DNA of 7,790 bases from Acidobacteriota bacterium (GCA_021789565.1 JAJYJL010000328.1:1-7790), one strand, 5' to 3'; shown: positions 1 through 7,501, counted from the stretch's first letter. A program made the numbers and translations. Notes: a model not told the origin generated them from the sequence alone.

Positions 1-215
1 TGAAACGTTTGGCACAGGAGCATCCTGACCGGTTTGTCGTTTCGCTAGATGATTGCGGCTGCCTTTGCAGTACGATGTATCGAATCTCGCCGCAGCACCT
101 GTGTTGGGTGCTGGAGAGCCTGCTTGCCGGTCAAGTGGTGAACCGTGTTCAGGTGGATGAAGAGACCCGGCGCTGGGCGCGTGTGGCACTTGATCGAATG
201 CTGGAGATTGTGTAG
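1..215 (+). CDS. nadA: Quinolinate synthase NadA, C-terminal fragment (5' end outside window)
   Basis: NadA condenses iminoaspartate with dihydroxyacetone phosphate to quinolinate, the first committed intermediate of de novo NAD synthesis, using a [4Fe-4S] cluster in the cytoplasm. Only about the last 71 codons are present. The frame is open from base 3 and has no start of its own: the TTG at 9 is an internal Leu codon. The fragment shows the family's C-terminal pattern: a Cys followed two residues later by Met (the last Cys, codon 66-68, then S-T-M), then a helix reading LCWVLESLL, then VDEETRRWARVALDRML, matching the usual ending 'V..E...RA...L.RML'. The Cys in C-x-x-M is the expected third cluster ligand. 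The site is written CGCLC, with two extra cysteines just before it. The stop is TAG at 213-215, and the next plus-strand gene follows after about 120 bases. The family call is fairly sure; the rest of the gene cannot be judged. Confidence 0.85.
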   Translation, partial: KRLAQEHPDRFVVSLDDCGCLCSTMYRISPQHLCWVLESLLAGQVVNRVQVDEETRRWARVALDRMLEIV

Positions 216-337
216 AGACATAATGGCTGGTGGCCGAGGAAGGCTTTTGGCCTGCCTGTCAGAGTTGTAAGCGGGTAAGGAAGAAAAAAGAAATATCCGT
301 CGCAAGTTCTGCAAGAAGGCGCCTGGACGCGATTGTT

Positions 338-787
338 ATGTCAGAAAAGTATTTCAGCCGTCATGAGGCGGAGCAACTCCTGCCGATGATTGAAGAGTTT
401 CTGAAGGTGGCTCAGGAGCATAAACAGACCGTGGACGCAGCGCAGGTGGAACTGAGCAAGGCTGGCTCTCGAATTATGGTCCTGGGGGGATCGTATCCGC
501 CTTATTCAGATCTCGTTAAGAAGAAAGCAGAGCGCGATCAGGCCTCAGCCAGAATTGTAGAAACAATCACCAAGATTCAGGAAACTGGCTGCCTGGTCAA
601 GGATATTGACGAAGGGCTGATCGATTTTCCCAGCATGATTGAGGGCCAGGAAGCTTTCTTGTGCTGGAAACAAGGAGAGGCCCGAATCGAATACTGGCAC
701 GGGCTGGAAGATGGTTATGGCGGGCGCAAGCGCCTGGATGGCGGTTCTTCTGAAGGTCCGCCTCCAGGCCCATCACGCGTCCAGTAG
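338..787 (+). CDS. DUF2203-family protein, function unknown
   Basis: This 149-residue soluble protein has no signal peptide or membrane segment. It has the DUF2203 pattern as I know it: an N-terminal YFSRHEAEQLLPMIEEFL stretch (residues 5-22), a long charged helical middle (about 23-85, probably coiled-coil or helical hairpin), and the hallmark C-terminal block with VKDIDEGLIDFP (87-98), EAFLCWKQGE (105-114) and IEYWHGLEDGYGGR (117-130). The function of the family is unknown to me. The tail (134-149) is Gly/Pro/Ser-rich and probably disordered. I chose the ATG at 338 because the domain begins a few residues later; the frame stays open upstream to a GTG at 230, but those 36 residues are basic and resemble nothing in the family. 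No strong ribosome-binding site is visible at either start. It lies between nadA and thiC, both cofactor genes, with 49 bases to thiC, so co-transcription is plausible. Confidence 0.8.
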   Translation: MSEKYFSRHEAEQLLPMIEEFLKVAQEHKQTVDAAQVELSKAGSRIMVLGGSYPPYSDLVKKKAERDQASARIVETITKIQETGCLVKDIDEGLIDFPSMIEGQEAFLCWKQGEARIEYWHGLEDGYGGRKRLDGGSSEGPPPGPSRVQ

Positions 788-791
788 TTGA

Positions 792-2231
<1,440 letters not shown>

Positions 2232-2260
2232 GCCGCGAGAATCCTGGTAGACATGCACTC

Positions 2261-2282
2261 GCCCTGATTTGTGAGTCAGGGC
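2261..2282. terminator. GC-rich hairpin between convergent thiC and uppP, possible shared terminator
   Basis: A perfect 7-bp stem, GCCCTGA at 2261-2267 and TCAGGGC at 2276-2282, encloses an 8-base loop. It lies 30 bases after the thiC stop and 35 bases beyond the uppP stop read from the other strand. No T-tract follows on either strand, so it is not a classical intrinsic terminator. The position between two convergent genes makes a shared transcription-end or mRNA-protecting role the best guess. Confidence 0.4.
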
Positions 2283-2316
2283 AAGGCCATATTCATACCG
2301 AGGTCGCTCCTAGCCC

Positions 2317-3192
2317 CTACCATCCGCGCAAATAGAGCATCATGACCATGGTAGAAGCTACCAGACAATAAATCCCAAACCAGTACCAGCGTCCCTGTTC
2401 AAGCCAGCGGGAGAGCCATTTCAGTGCGATCAGCCCAGCAAGGAAAGCGCAAACCATGCCCAGCAGGCTAGGTGCCAGAGTTGAACCCAGGTTCAAGTGA
2501 ATTCCGGCAGGCGCGTTGTCGCGCAGCACCCGGTAGAATTCACGGGCTATGGCTAGCGGAGTAATAGCGACAACGATGGCGAAGCTAAAGGATTCCACTG
2601 GCATGCGGTCTCCGCCGACCAGCAGTGCACCAGAAATCGTCGATCCCGAACGGGAAAATCCGCGGAAGGGTATTGCGGCGCCCTGCAACATTCCCATGAC
2701 CACGGCTTGGCGCCAGTTGATTCCACGGCCCTTCGTTCCCGATTGCGCTTCGGGGTCACGTGCTTCGCGCAGGCCGGCCCACAGGGTCAGAATGCCGGCG
2801 ATTGCGAGCGCTGGGGCGATCCAGTTGAGTTTGTTAAATAAGGCCTCAACTTCGGCGTGATGATTACCGTGGCTCAGGATGTGCTCGATCAGCAGCACCA
2901 GGGGGACTGCAACTACACCGCTCAGAAAGCAGGATACGAAGACCATCCGCGCAAAGCGGTAAAAAGCTACCCATGACGAAAAGAAGGTGTCCCTCCACTG
3001 CTGCCAGAAATAGGCGAGAACGGCGAACATCGTTCCCGTGTGCAGCATCACCAGCAAAAGGGCGTTGGTCGGAGTGGACATGTTTTCGTGCAGGAGCTTC
3101 GCTGTGACAATTACGTGGGCGGAACTGGAAACAGGGAGAAGTTCTGTCAGGCCTTGAACCGCAGCCAGAATCACGACATCAATCCATCTCAT
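2317..3192 (-). CDS. uppP: Undecaprenyl-diphosphatase UppP (BacA family)
   Basis: This integral inner-membrane phosphatase converts undecaprenyl diphosphate to undecaprenyl phosphate, recycling the lipid carrier for peptidoglycan and other surface glycans; extra copies give bacitracin resistance in known cases. The 291-residue length is normal. Both signature motifs are present: QGLTELLPVSSSAH (13-26), with E17 and H26, and PFRGFSRSGSTISG (175-188), with R181 in the catalytic loop. Several hydrophobic spans follow the expected layout (about 1-12, 43-63, 82-103, 122-140, 203-216, 242-258 and 271-287). The first Glu of the E. coli motif is Gln here, which I believe is common in the SSSAH subgroup. 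The ATG at 3192 has AGAGGA about ten bases before it. It lies 38 bases downstream of a methyltransferase gene on the same strand, so the two probably form an operon. Confidence 0.95.
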   Translation of the reverse strand: MRWIDVVILAAVQGLTELLPVSSSAHVIVTAKLLHENMSTPTNALLLVMLHTGTMFAVLAYFWQQWRDTFFSSWVAFYRFARMVFVSCFLSGVVAVPLVLLIEHILSHGNHHAEVEALFNKLNWIAPALAIAGILTLWAGLREARDPEAQSGTKGRGINWRQAVVMGMLQGAAIPFRGFSRSGSTISGALLVGGDRMPVESFSFAIVVAITPLAIAREFYRVLRDNAPAGIHLNLGSTLAPSLLGMVCAFLAGLIALKWLSRWLEQGRWYWFGIYCLVASTMVMMLYLRGW

Positions 3193-3230
3193 GTGCGTCT
3201 ATCCTCTTTGGGAGAGCGGTACAGGGGATG

Positions 3231-3971
3231 TCACACCTGTTCGCCAGCCAGCGTGCCTGCTTTTCGACGCCTTCGCCTGGAGCGAACCTTGACTGCATGT
3301 CTGTCAGGGAACCTGTCACGGCAGGTAAAAACTTGCGCTGGAGGAAGATTTCGCCAGATGGTCTGGCACTGGATAGAACCAAAATACTCGCGCAGGAACG
3401 GCAGAGAAGAGTGTCGCAGAAGCTTCCCGTTTTCGAAGCGCAGGCCATGTATATACTGGTATTGCGTGTACACGCTTCTTTCGTCCATGAAAGGCGCGAG
3501 TACGTCGTGCAGGATCCGCTGGCGATGATCCGGCATGAAGCGGAGGGAGAGCGAGGAGACGACAGCATCAACCCGGGTGTGGCCGAGGCGGCGTAGTTCG
3601 CGGCCAAGGTTTTCAGCCCGAGCGTTCAGCAGCACCAGTCGCGGGTCGGAAAAACTCTTTTGCATATAGCTGATAAATTCTGGATTGATTTCAAATGCCA
3701 GGAGGGTCGCCTGCGGCGGAAGGTGTTCAAGCAGCACACGGGTGATGGCTCCTGTGCCGGCGCCAAGTTCGACGACGACTCTGGCTTCGTCGATAGGCAG
3801 TCCCTGTAGCATGGCACGAGCCAGATGTCGCGAACTGGGAGCAACAGACGCGATATTCTGAAAATCTGTTGTGGCTGCCAGAAAGAACGTCTTGAAACTT
3901 TGGATTCCTCGCACCGCATCGGCCAATGAGCTCTTGCAGGCTTCAATATTCTTCATCATGATTTCGATCAT
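3231..3971 (-). CDS. SAM-dependent methyltransferase, phospholipid N-methyltransferase/KsgA-like
   Basis: This class I methyltransferase has 246 residues. An N-terminal FKTFFLAATTDFQNIASVAPSSRHLARAM region (26-54) with the 'APSS..LA' signature precedes SAM motif I, VVELGAGTGAIT (66-77), the ribose-binding acidic residue E94 in AFEIN, and a DAVVSSLSLRFM strand (135-146). IWRNLPPA (205-212) is where such proteins usually close. This order recalls the COG3963-type phospholipid methyltransferases (Sinorhizobium PmtA type), which methylate phosphatidylethanolamine, but the substrate is an inference; rRNA or small-molecule targets remain possible. After the NLPPA strand comes a basic tail of about 30 residues with the run RSRRRRRK (230-237), not expected for the family. 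I chose the ATG at 3971 because AGGAA lies nine bases before it; a GTG at 3980 abuts that site and is too close. It is the first gene of the probable operon with uppP. Confidence 0.75.
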   Translation of the reverse strand: MIEIMMKNIEACKSSLADAVRGIQSFKTFFLAATTDFQNIASVAPSSRHLARAMLQGLPIDEARVVVELGAGTGAITRVLLEHLPPQATLLAFEINPEFISYMQKSFSDPRLVLLNARAENLGRELRRLGHTRVDAVVSSLSLRFMPDHRQRILHDVLAPFMDERSVYTQYQYIHGLRFENGKLLRHSSLPFLREYFGSIQCQTIWRNLPPAQVFTCRDRFPDRHAVKVRSRRRRRKAGTLAGEQV

Positions 3972-3989
3972 ATCCGGCACTTCCTGAGA

Positions 3990-4003
3990 TCAACCCTGGT
4001 TGA
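3990..4003. promoter_or_regulatory. Inverted repeat, possible operator of the methyltransferase-uppP operon
   Basis: TCAACC and GGTTGA form a perfect 6-bp inverted repeat around a 2-base centre. It ends 18 bases upstream of the ATG at 3971, just beyond that gene's ribosome-binding site. It could be bound by a dimeric regulator or form a small hairpin near the start of the mRNA. Only the symmetry is seen; the role is inference, and a 6-bp arm can arise by chance. Confidence 0.3.
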
Positions 4004-4045
4004 AGTTTCTACAACACGATGGCGTATTTACCTCCAAGCTGAAAC

Positions 4046-4074
4046 ATCATACCATCTGCGAGGTTCATTTTTAC
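4046..4074 (-). promoter_or_regulatory. Weak promoter candidate for the methyltransferase-uppP operon
   Basis: Read on the minus strand, TATGAT (bases 4046-4051) is a five-of-six match to the -10 hexamer. The -35 position 17 bases upstream reads GTAAAA, which is poor. Transcription would start near base 4039 and leave a leader of about 68 bases containing the 3990-4003 inverted repeat. Confidence 0.25.
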
Positions 4075-4090
4075 ACCGAGCTCCACATTT

Positions 4091-4119
4091 TTGCTCCTTG
4101 GCGACGGGTTCGTTATAAT
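4091..4119 (+). promoter_or_regulatory. Sigma-70-like promoter candidate for the plus-strand methyltransferase
   Basis: A perfect -10 hexamer, TATAAT at 4114-4119, lies 17 bases after TTGCTC at 4091-4096, which keeps the TTG of the -35 consensus. Transcription would start near 4126, giving a leader of about 135 bases before the ATG at 4261. The spacing and the -10 are good; the -35 is weak. Confidence 0.45.
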
Positions 4120-4260
4120 CGTCATTCCGCTACAAACGCGTGAACTCGTTTCCGAGCGTGCCCTGATTTCATTTTCTGTGGATGTGGTACGGCCTTGGAT
4201 GTATGGATCTGCTTTGTGGGACCCGTTGCATTCCATGACATAATTTACAAAGAGTGACAG

Positions 4261-4965
4261 ATGACTAGGATGGATACTCAGGCCGAAACTAAAGTTCGAA
4301 ACGAATTTGACCAGTGGGCGGAAGCTGGCCTTGGGGAGGAGATGGAAGACCACCATCTTCCCATTACGGAGCCGGTGTTGCCGATGATGGATCTGAAATC
4401 CGACGATCGGATTCTAGATCTTGGCTGTGGCAGTGGATGGCTATGCCGCCGGATTGTCCGCCTAGTGCCCGAAGGCCGAGTGGTGGGCATGGACATTTCC
4501 GCGGAAATGCTCCGGCGCGCGCAGGCCGCGGGAAGGGAATACGGCAACCTCAACTTCATGGAGGGCGCTGCCGATAGAATTCCGTGTGATAACGGGTCCT
4601 TCAGCAAGATCATTTCCGTGGAGTCGGCGTATTACTGGCAGGATCCCGTGGCAAGTGTTCGGGAGATGTTCCGTGTTCTTGGAGCTGGCGGAAACGCCTG
4701 GATCCTCATCAACTATTACGTTGAGAATCCTTACTCGCACCAGTGGGGCCCAGTTGTAAATATTCCGACGCACCTGCTTTCAACCGCGCAATGGGTGTCG
4801 TTTTATCGCGATGCAGGATTTGCAAACGTCGAACACCGGCAGATTCCAGATCCAACTCCCGTCCCGGACAATTATTCCGGACGGTGGTTTCGAGACGCCG
4901 AACAGATGAGGAAATTTCATCAGGTTGGAGCGCTCCTGGTCCATGGAACCAAACCGGGAGCTTAG
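4261..4965 (+). CDS. Class I SAM-dependent methyltransferase (UbiE/Methyltransf_11-like)
   Basis: This cytoplasmic methyltransferase has 234 residues and an unknown substrate. Motif I is ILDLGCGSGW (51-60), the ribose-binding acidic residue is D78 in VGMDIS, motif II is in ADRIPCDNGSFSKIISVESAYYW (104-126), and motif III follows at EMFRVLGAGGNAWI (135-148), where LGAGG replaces the usual LKPGG. The C-terminal third (150-234) is aromatic-rich and probably forms the substrate lid. The N-terminal EFDQWAEAGLGEEMEDHHLPITEPVL resembles the entry helix of UbiE-like and small-molecule methyltransferases. It is not related in detail to the methyltransferase on the opposite strand. ATG at 4261 and ATG at 4270 are both possible starts; only a weak GAG precedes the first. 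The next gene starts 36 bases downstream, so co-transcription with the GT-C/TPR gene is likely. The family is sure; the reaction is not. Confidence 0.85.
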   Translation: MTRMDTQAETKVRNEFDQWAEAGLGEEMEDHHLPITEPVLPMMDLKSDDRILDLGCGSGWLCRRIVRLVPEGRVVGMDISAEMLRRAQAAGREYGNLNFMEGAADRIPCDNGSFSKIISVESAYYWQDPVASVREMFRVLGAGGNAWILINYYVENPYSHQWGPVVNIPTHLLSTAQWVSFYRDAGFANVEHRQIPDPTPVPDNYSGRWFRDAEQMRKFHQVGALLVHGTKPGA

Positions 4966-5001
4966 TAAAGACCATTCGCAAAGTGCTGAAGCGCCGTCAG
5001 C

Positions 5002-6837
5002 GTGCGGCCTTCAGAGCCTTCGGTTTATAAACTTCGTGCGTGGTCGGCCGGCCGGAGTTCCCAGTTGTTCTATGAATTGAGCGAGCGGATTGCAAAGCAT
5101 CGCCTGCTGGCAGGCGTGATTCTGGCAGCTGGCACTTTTACAGTTTTTTCCGGCACGCTGGCCAATGGCTTTGTTTATGACGACAATCCACAAATCATTC
5201 AGAACGCCTTCATCCTGAATTCCCACCTCTGGAAGCAGATTTTCACAGGCTCGGTCTGGTCCTTTCAGGGCGGCAAAACCAATTTCTACCGCCCACTGCA
5301 GTTTGTCTGCTACTGGGTTCTATATCGAATCGGCGGACCCGACCCGGCGATATTTCACTTCCTGAATCTGGTGCTTTGCGCGCTTTCCGTTTGGCTTGTG
5401 TATCGTTTGGCGCGGGAGCTCTTCAAGAACGATGTCGTTGCTTTCACTGGCGCGCTAATCTGGGGGCTTCACCCTGTCCACGTGGAGGCTGTGGCCTGGA
5501 TTTCGGCCCTTCCCGATATTGGTTTTGCCTTTTTTACGCTTCTGGCGTTCGTATTGTTCCTGCTTGCTGAAGAAAATGGCGGAAAATGCGTCCGACGCCA
5601 TGTGCTGGCAGGCCTGTCATACTTCGTTGCTCTTTTCTTTAAGGAGATGGCACTCAGCTTTCCGTTTCTGATCCTGACTTACTGGTTCTTCCTGGGCAAG
5701 TCTGAACGCTGGACTCGCCGAGCGAGACTGTGGTGGCCCTATGTGGTGGCCACGGCAGCTTATCTGGTCGTACGGCGTCAGATGCTGGGCTATATCACAC
5801 AAAACGGTCACTTTTGGAAACTCCACCTGCGCGTTGTCAGTGCCTCCCTGGGCCTGCTGGGGCAGGATACAAAAGTCCTGTTCTGGCCTGTCCACTTGAA
5901 TGCCTTCCGGATGTTTTACCTGGGTCCCAGCTTGCTTTCACCGTGGCCCTGGGTCACATTGCTGTGCATGGGCGGGGCACTCCGGCTGCGCAAACGCGAG
6001 CCCGTGCTGGCCTTTCTGATTGCATGGTGGCCGATAACGCTGCTGCCGGTGCTCGACATCCGCCAGCTCAGCTTTCCTCTGGTGGCCGACCGCTTCCTCT
6101 ATTTCCCCTCGATTGGTCCGTGCCTTGCCGTGGCTTATATGCTGATTGGATGGCTTCCGCGCGGAGTTCCTCCGCTCAGGCTGCATCCGGTCGCTGCCTG
6201 CACTGTGCTTCTGGTGGTATTTTTTTGCGCTGTTCAGACGGTGCGAGCCGTCCCGCGCTGGCGTGATAACAACACTCTGATCCATTACTCGTTGACCCAA
6301 TCAACCGATTCTCCCTTGTTGCATATGGCGCGAGGGGTTGTCCTCGAATATGAGCGTGGTGACTTGAAAGGCGCCTTGGAGGAATACAAAACCGCCAGGC
6401 GACTGAATCAGAACAGCTCGTGGCCACTAAATATGGATCATGATTATTACCTGGCAGTAGGGCGAATCATATTGCGGATGGGGAATAAGCAGGCAGCGAT
6501 TGAGGACTTCAGGAAAGCGCAGGTCGCTGCGCCGGACAGTTCGCAGCCCAGCGATGCGCTGGGCGCTATTTATTTTCCGCAAAGCGATTACTCCACCGCG
6601 GCAGAATATTTTCAGCAGTCAGTAACGGTGAACCCTCAGGACGTCATTGCGCATTTCTATCTGGGGACCTGCTTGATGAAGCTTGGCGAATACCGTCAGG
6701 CAGCTGCCCAATTTCACGCCGCTCGGAGAATTGTTCCGGACTACTGGCAAGCCTACCAGGCCGAAGCCAATGCTCTTAAAGCGGCAGGAGAGTCTGCGGC
6801 GGCCGAGAAGGTTCGAAACGAAATCAAAAAGCACTAG
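5002..6837 (+). CDS. Multi-spanning GT-C glycosyltransferase with C-terminal TPRs, TMTC-like
   Basis: This 611-residue protein has roughly ten hydrophobic spans (about 34-54, 115-134, 145-160, 171-189, 201-230 as two, 243-257, 315-327, 335-350, 366-385 and 396-415) and then a soluble TPR region. The first external loop carries FVYDDN (57-62) with the acidic pair D60-D61, followed by NFYRPLQF (94-101), HPVHVEAVAWIS (157-168) and ADRFLYFPSIG (362-372). These match, in order, the conserved blocks of eukaryotic TMTC O-mannosyltransferases, which use dolichyl-phosphate mannose. By analogy this protein may move a sugar from a polyprenyl-phosphate carrier to an acceptor outside the inner membrane; donor and acceptor are unknown. 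TPR-like helix pairs lie at about 436-469, 478-511, 513-546 and 547-580, plus a partial one at 581-611. The start is uncertain: GTG at 5002 is the first possible and has no clear ribosome-binding site, while an in-frame TTG at 5065 has GGAG seven bases before it and would give 590 residues. Confidence 0.8.
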   Translation: MRPSEPSVYKLRAWSAGRSSQLFYELSERIAKHRLLAGVILAAGTFTVFSGTLANGFVYDDNPQIIQNAFILNSHLWKQIFTGSVWSFQGGKTNFYRPLQFVCYWVLYRIGGPDPAIFHFLNLVLCALSVWLVYRLARELFKNDVVAFTGALIWGLHPVHVEAVAWISALPDIGFAFFTLLAFVLFLLAEENGGKCVRRHVLAGLSYFVALFFKEMALSFPFLILTYWFFLGKSERWTRRARLWWPYVVATAAYLVVRRQMLGYITQNGHFWKLHLRVVSASLGLLGQDTKVLFWPVHLNAFRMFYLGPSLLSPWPWVTLLCMGGALRLRKREPVLAFLIAWWPITLLPVLDIRQLSFPLVADRFLYFPSIGPCLAVAYMLIGWLPRGVPPLRLHPVAACTVLLVVFFCAVQTVRAVPRWRDNNTLIHYSLTQSTDSPLLHMARGVVLEYERGDLKGALEEYKTARRLNQNSSWPLNMDHDYYLAVGRIILRMGNKQAAIEDFRKAQVAAPDSSQPSDALGAIYFPQSDYSTAAEYFQQSVTVNPQDVIAHFYLGTCLMKLGEYRQAAAQFHAARRIVPDYWQAYQAEANALKAAGESAAAEKVRNEIKKH

Positions 6838-6912
6838 GGTCAGCAAGAGGGATGGCCTGTTCCCCTCACGCTAGGGCTTATTGAATGGTAGTCTACGTTT
6901 CCTTTCTAGCGG

Positions 6913-6918
6913 TATAAT
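6913..6918 (+). promoter_or_regulatory. Isolated -10 hexamer, possible promoter of the Rieske gene
   Basis: A perfect TATAAT lies 203 bases before the Rieske ATG, with no recognisable -35 at 15-18 bases upstream. If used, transcription would begin near 6925, just inside the small ORF at 6920, so it would serve the Rieske gene and not that ORF. Confidence 0.25.
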
Positions 6919-6919
6919 T

Positions 6920-7087
6920 ATGACCGAAAATTGCAGTTGTAATTGCAGAGCGTGCCAGGGGGCTGGTCGCGGGAAGAGCGGTTCCGGTGGGGTTGGGAAA
7001 AAGGCCGGGACAATCGATTGTAATGGATTCAAACGCCTGCAGAATATTCTAAAGACTAAGCCAGCAATTGAAGCAGACGGAGAGTGA
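6920..7087 (+). CDS. Doubtful small Cys-rich ORF
   Basis: This 55-codon frame begins MTENCSCNCRACQGAG, giving four closely spaced cysteines (C5, C7, C9, C12). A Gly/Lys/Ser-rich stretch (14-28) and a basic helix-like part with one more Cys (C34) follow. I do not recognise it. C-x-C-x-C-x2-C spacing could bind metal, but there is no Shine-Dalgarno site before the ATG. A TATAAT also sits directly against the start, and DNA of this length is often open by chance. The frame extends upstream to a TTG at 6881 preceded by AGGG. It ends 28 bases before the Rieske gene. It may be a real peptide, a leader, or nothing. Confidence 0.2.
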   Translation: MTENCSCNCRACQGAGRGKSGSGGVGKKAGTIDCNGFKRLQNILKTKPAIEADGE

Positions 7088-7115
7088 CTCTCTAATTTTG
7101 AATGATGGGGGAGCT

Positions 7116-7421
7116 ATGGCTGAATTTGTGAAAGTAGCAAGTTTGTCTGAGCTGGATCCCGGAATTGCAAAGGCTGTCGAGGTCAATGGGAGGTCGATCG
7201 CCTTGTACAATGTGAATGGAACTGTGTATGCAACGGGCAACACCTGCCTTCATCAGGGCGGTCCTCTCGGAGAAGGTATGCTGGAAGGCGACGTTGTGAC
7301 CTGCCCCTGGCATATGTGGCAATATAATGTCCGCACCGGTGAAAACCTTGAAGACAGCCTGCTGAAGCTGGACACCTATCCTGTCCAGATTGAAGGCGAC
7401 GACATCAAGGTGGCGATCTAG
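7116..7421 (+). CDS. Stand-alone Rieske [2Fe-2S] ferredoxin
   Basis: This small soluble electron-transfer protein has 101 residues and holds only a Rieske domain. The cluster site is complete: C44-L-H46 in TCLHQGGPLGEG and C63-P-W-H66 in VTCPWHMWQY, 16 residues between the two pairs, so two Cys and two His ligate a [2Fe-2S] cluster. The beginning (FVKVASLSEL) and the end (LDTYPVQIEGDDIKVAI) are typical of the ferredoxin components of ring-hydroxylating dioxygenases and of NirD-like proteins. No oxygenase or reductase gene is in the window, so the partner is unknown. The ATG at 7116 begins the domain and is preceded by GGGGGAG, although the gap to the ATG is only two bases. The frame stays open upstream to 7068, but those residues do not fit the family. 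The following gene is on the same strand after 203 bases. Confidence 0.93.
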   Translation: MAEFVKVASLSELDPGIAKAVEVNGRSIALYNVNGTVYATGNTCLHQGGPLGEGMLEGDVVTCPWHMWQYNVRTGENLEDSLLKLDTYPVQIEGDDIKVAI

Positions 7422-7474
7422 AGTTACTCCGGCAATTCGTCATAACCGTTTGCCTGCCGGTGTCGCAGAAGGGT

Positions 7475-7501
7475 TTCCCGTGACGCCGTGCGAAACGGGA
7501 A
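7475..7501. repeat. Inverted repeat after the Rieske gene
   Basis: TTCCCGT (7475-7481) and ACGGGAA (7495-7501) form a perfect 7-bp stem around a 13-base loop, 54 bases after the Rieske stop. No T-tract follows. It could end Rieske transcription weakly or be an operator for the downstream gene; a chance match is possible. Confidence 0.25.

Noticed and set aside
45..314. Minus-strand frame of 89 codons over the nadA end
   Set aside because: It is antisense to a well-supported NadA C-terminus and its product resembles no family.
230..337. N-terminal extension of the DUF2203 gene from a GTG at 230
   Set aside because: The added 36 residues are basic and low in similarity to the family, there is no ribosome-binding site before the GTG, and the domain starts right after the ATG at 338.
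4226..4246. TTGCAT followed by TAATTT just before the methyltransferase at 4261
   Set aside because: The spacing is only about nine bases, too short for a sigma-70 promoter; the TATAAT at 4114 with a 17-base spacer is a better candidate.
5730..6266. Plus-strand frame of 178 codons inside the GT-C gene
   Set aside because: It is an out-of-frame shadow; the main frame holds the conserved membrane and motif pattern over the same bases.
6846..6867. Possible terminator hairpin GAGGG/CCCTC after the GT-C gene
   Set aside because: The stem is about five base pairs with a 12-base loop and no T-tract, too weak to call.
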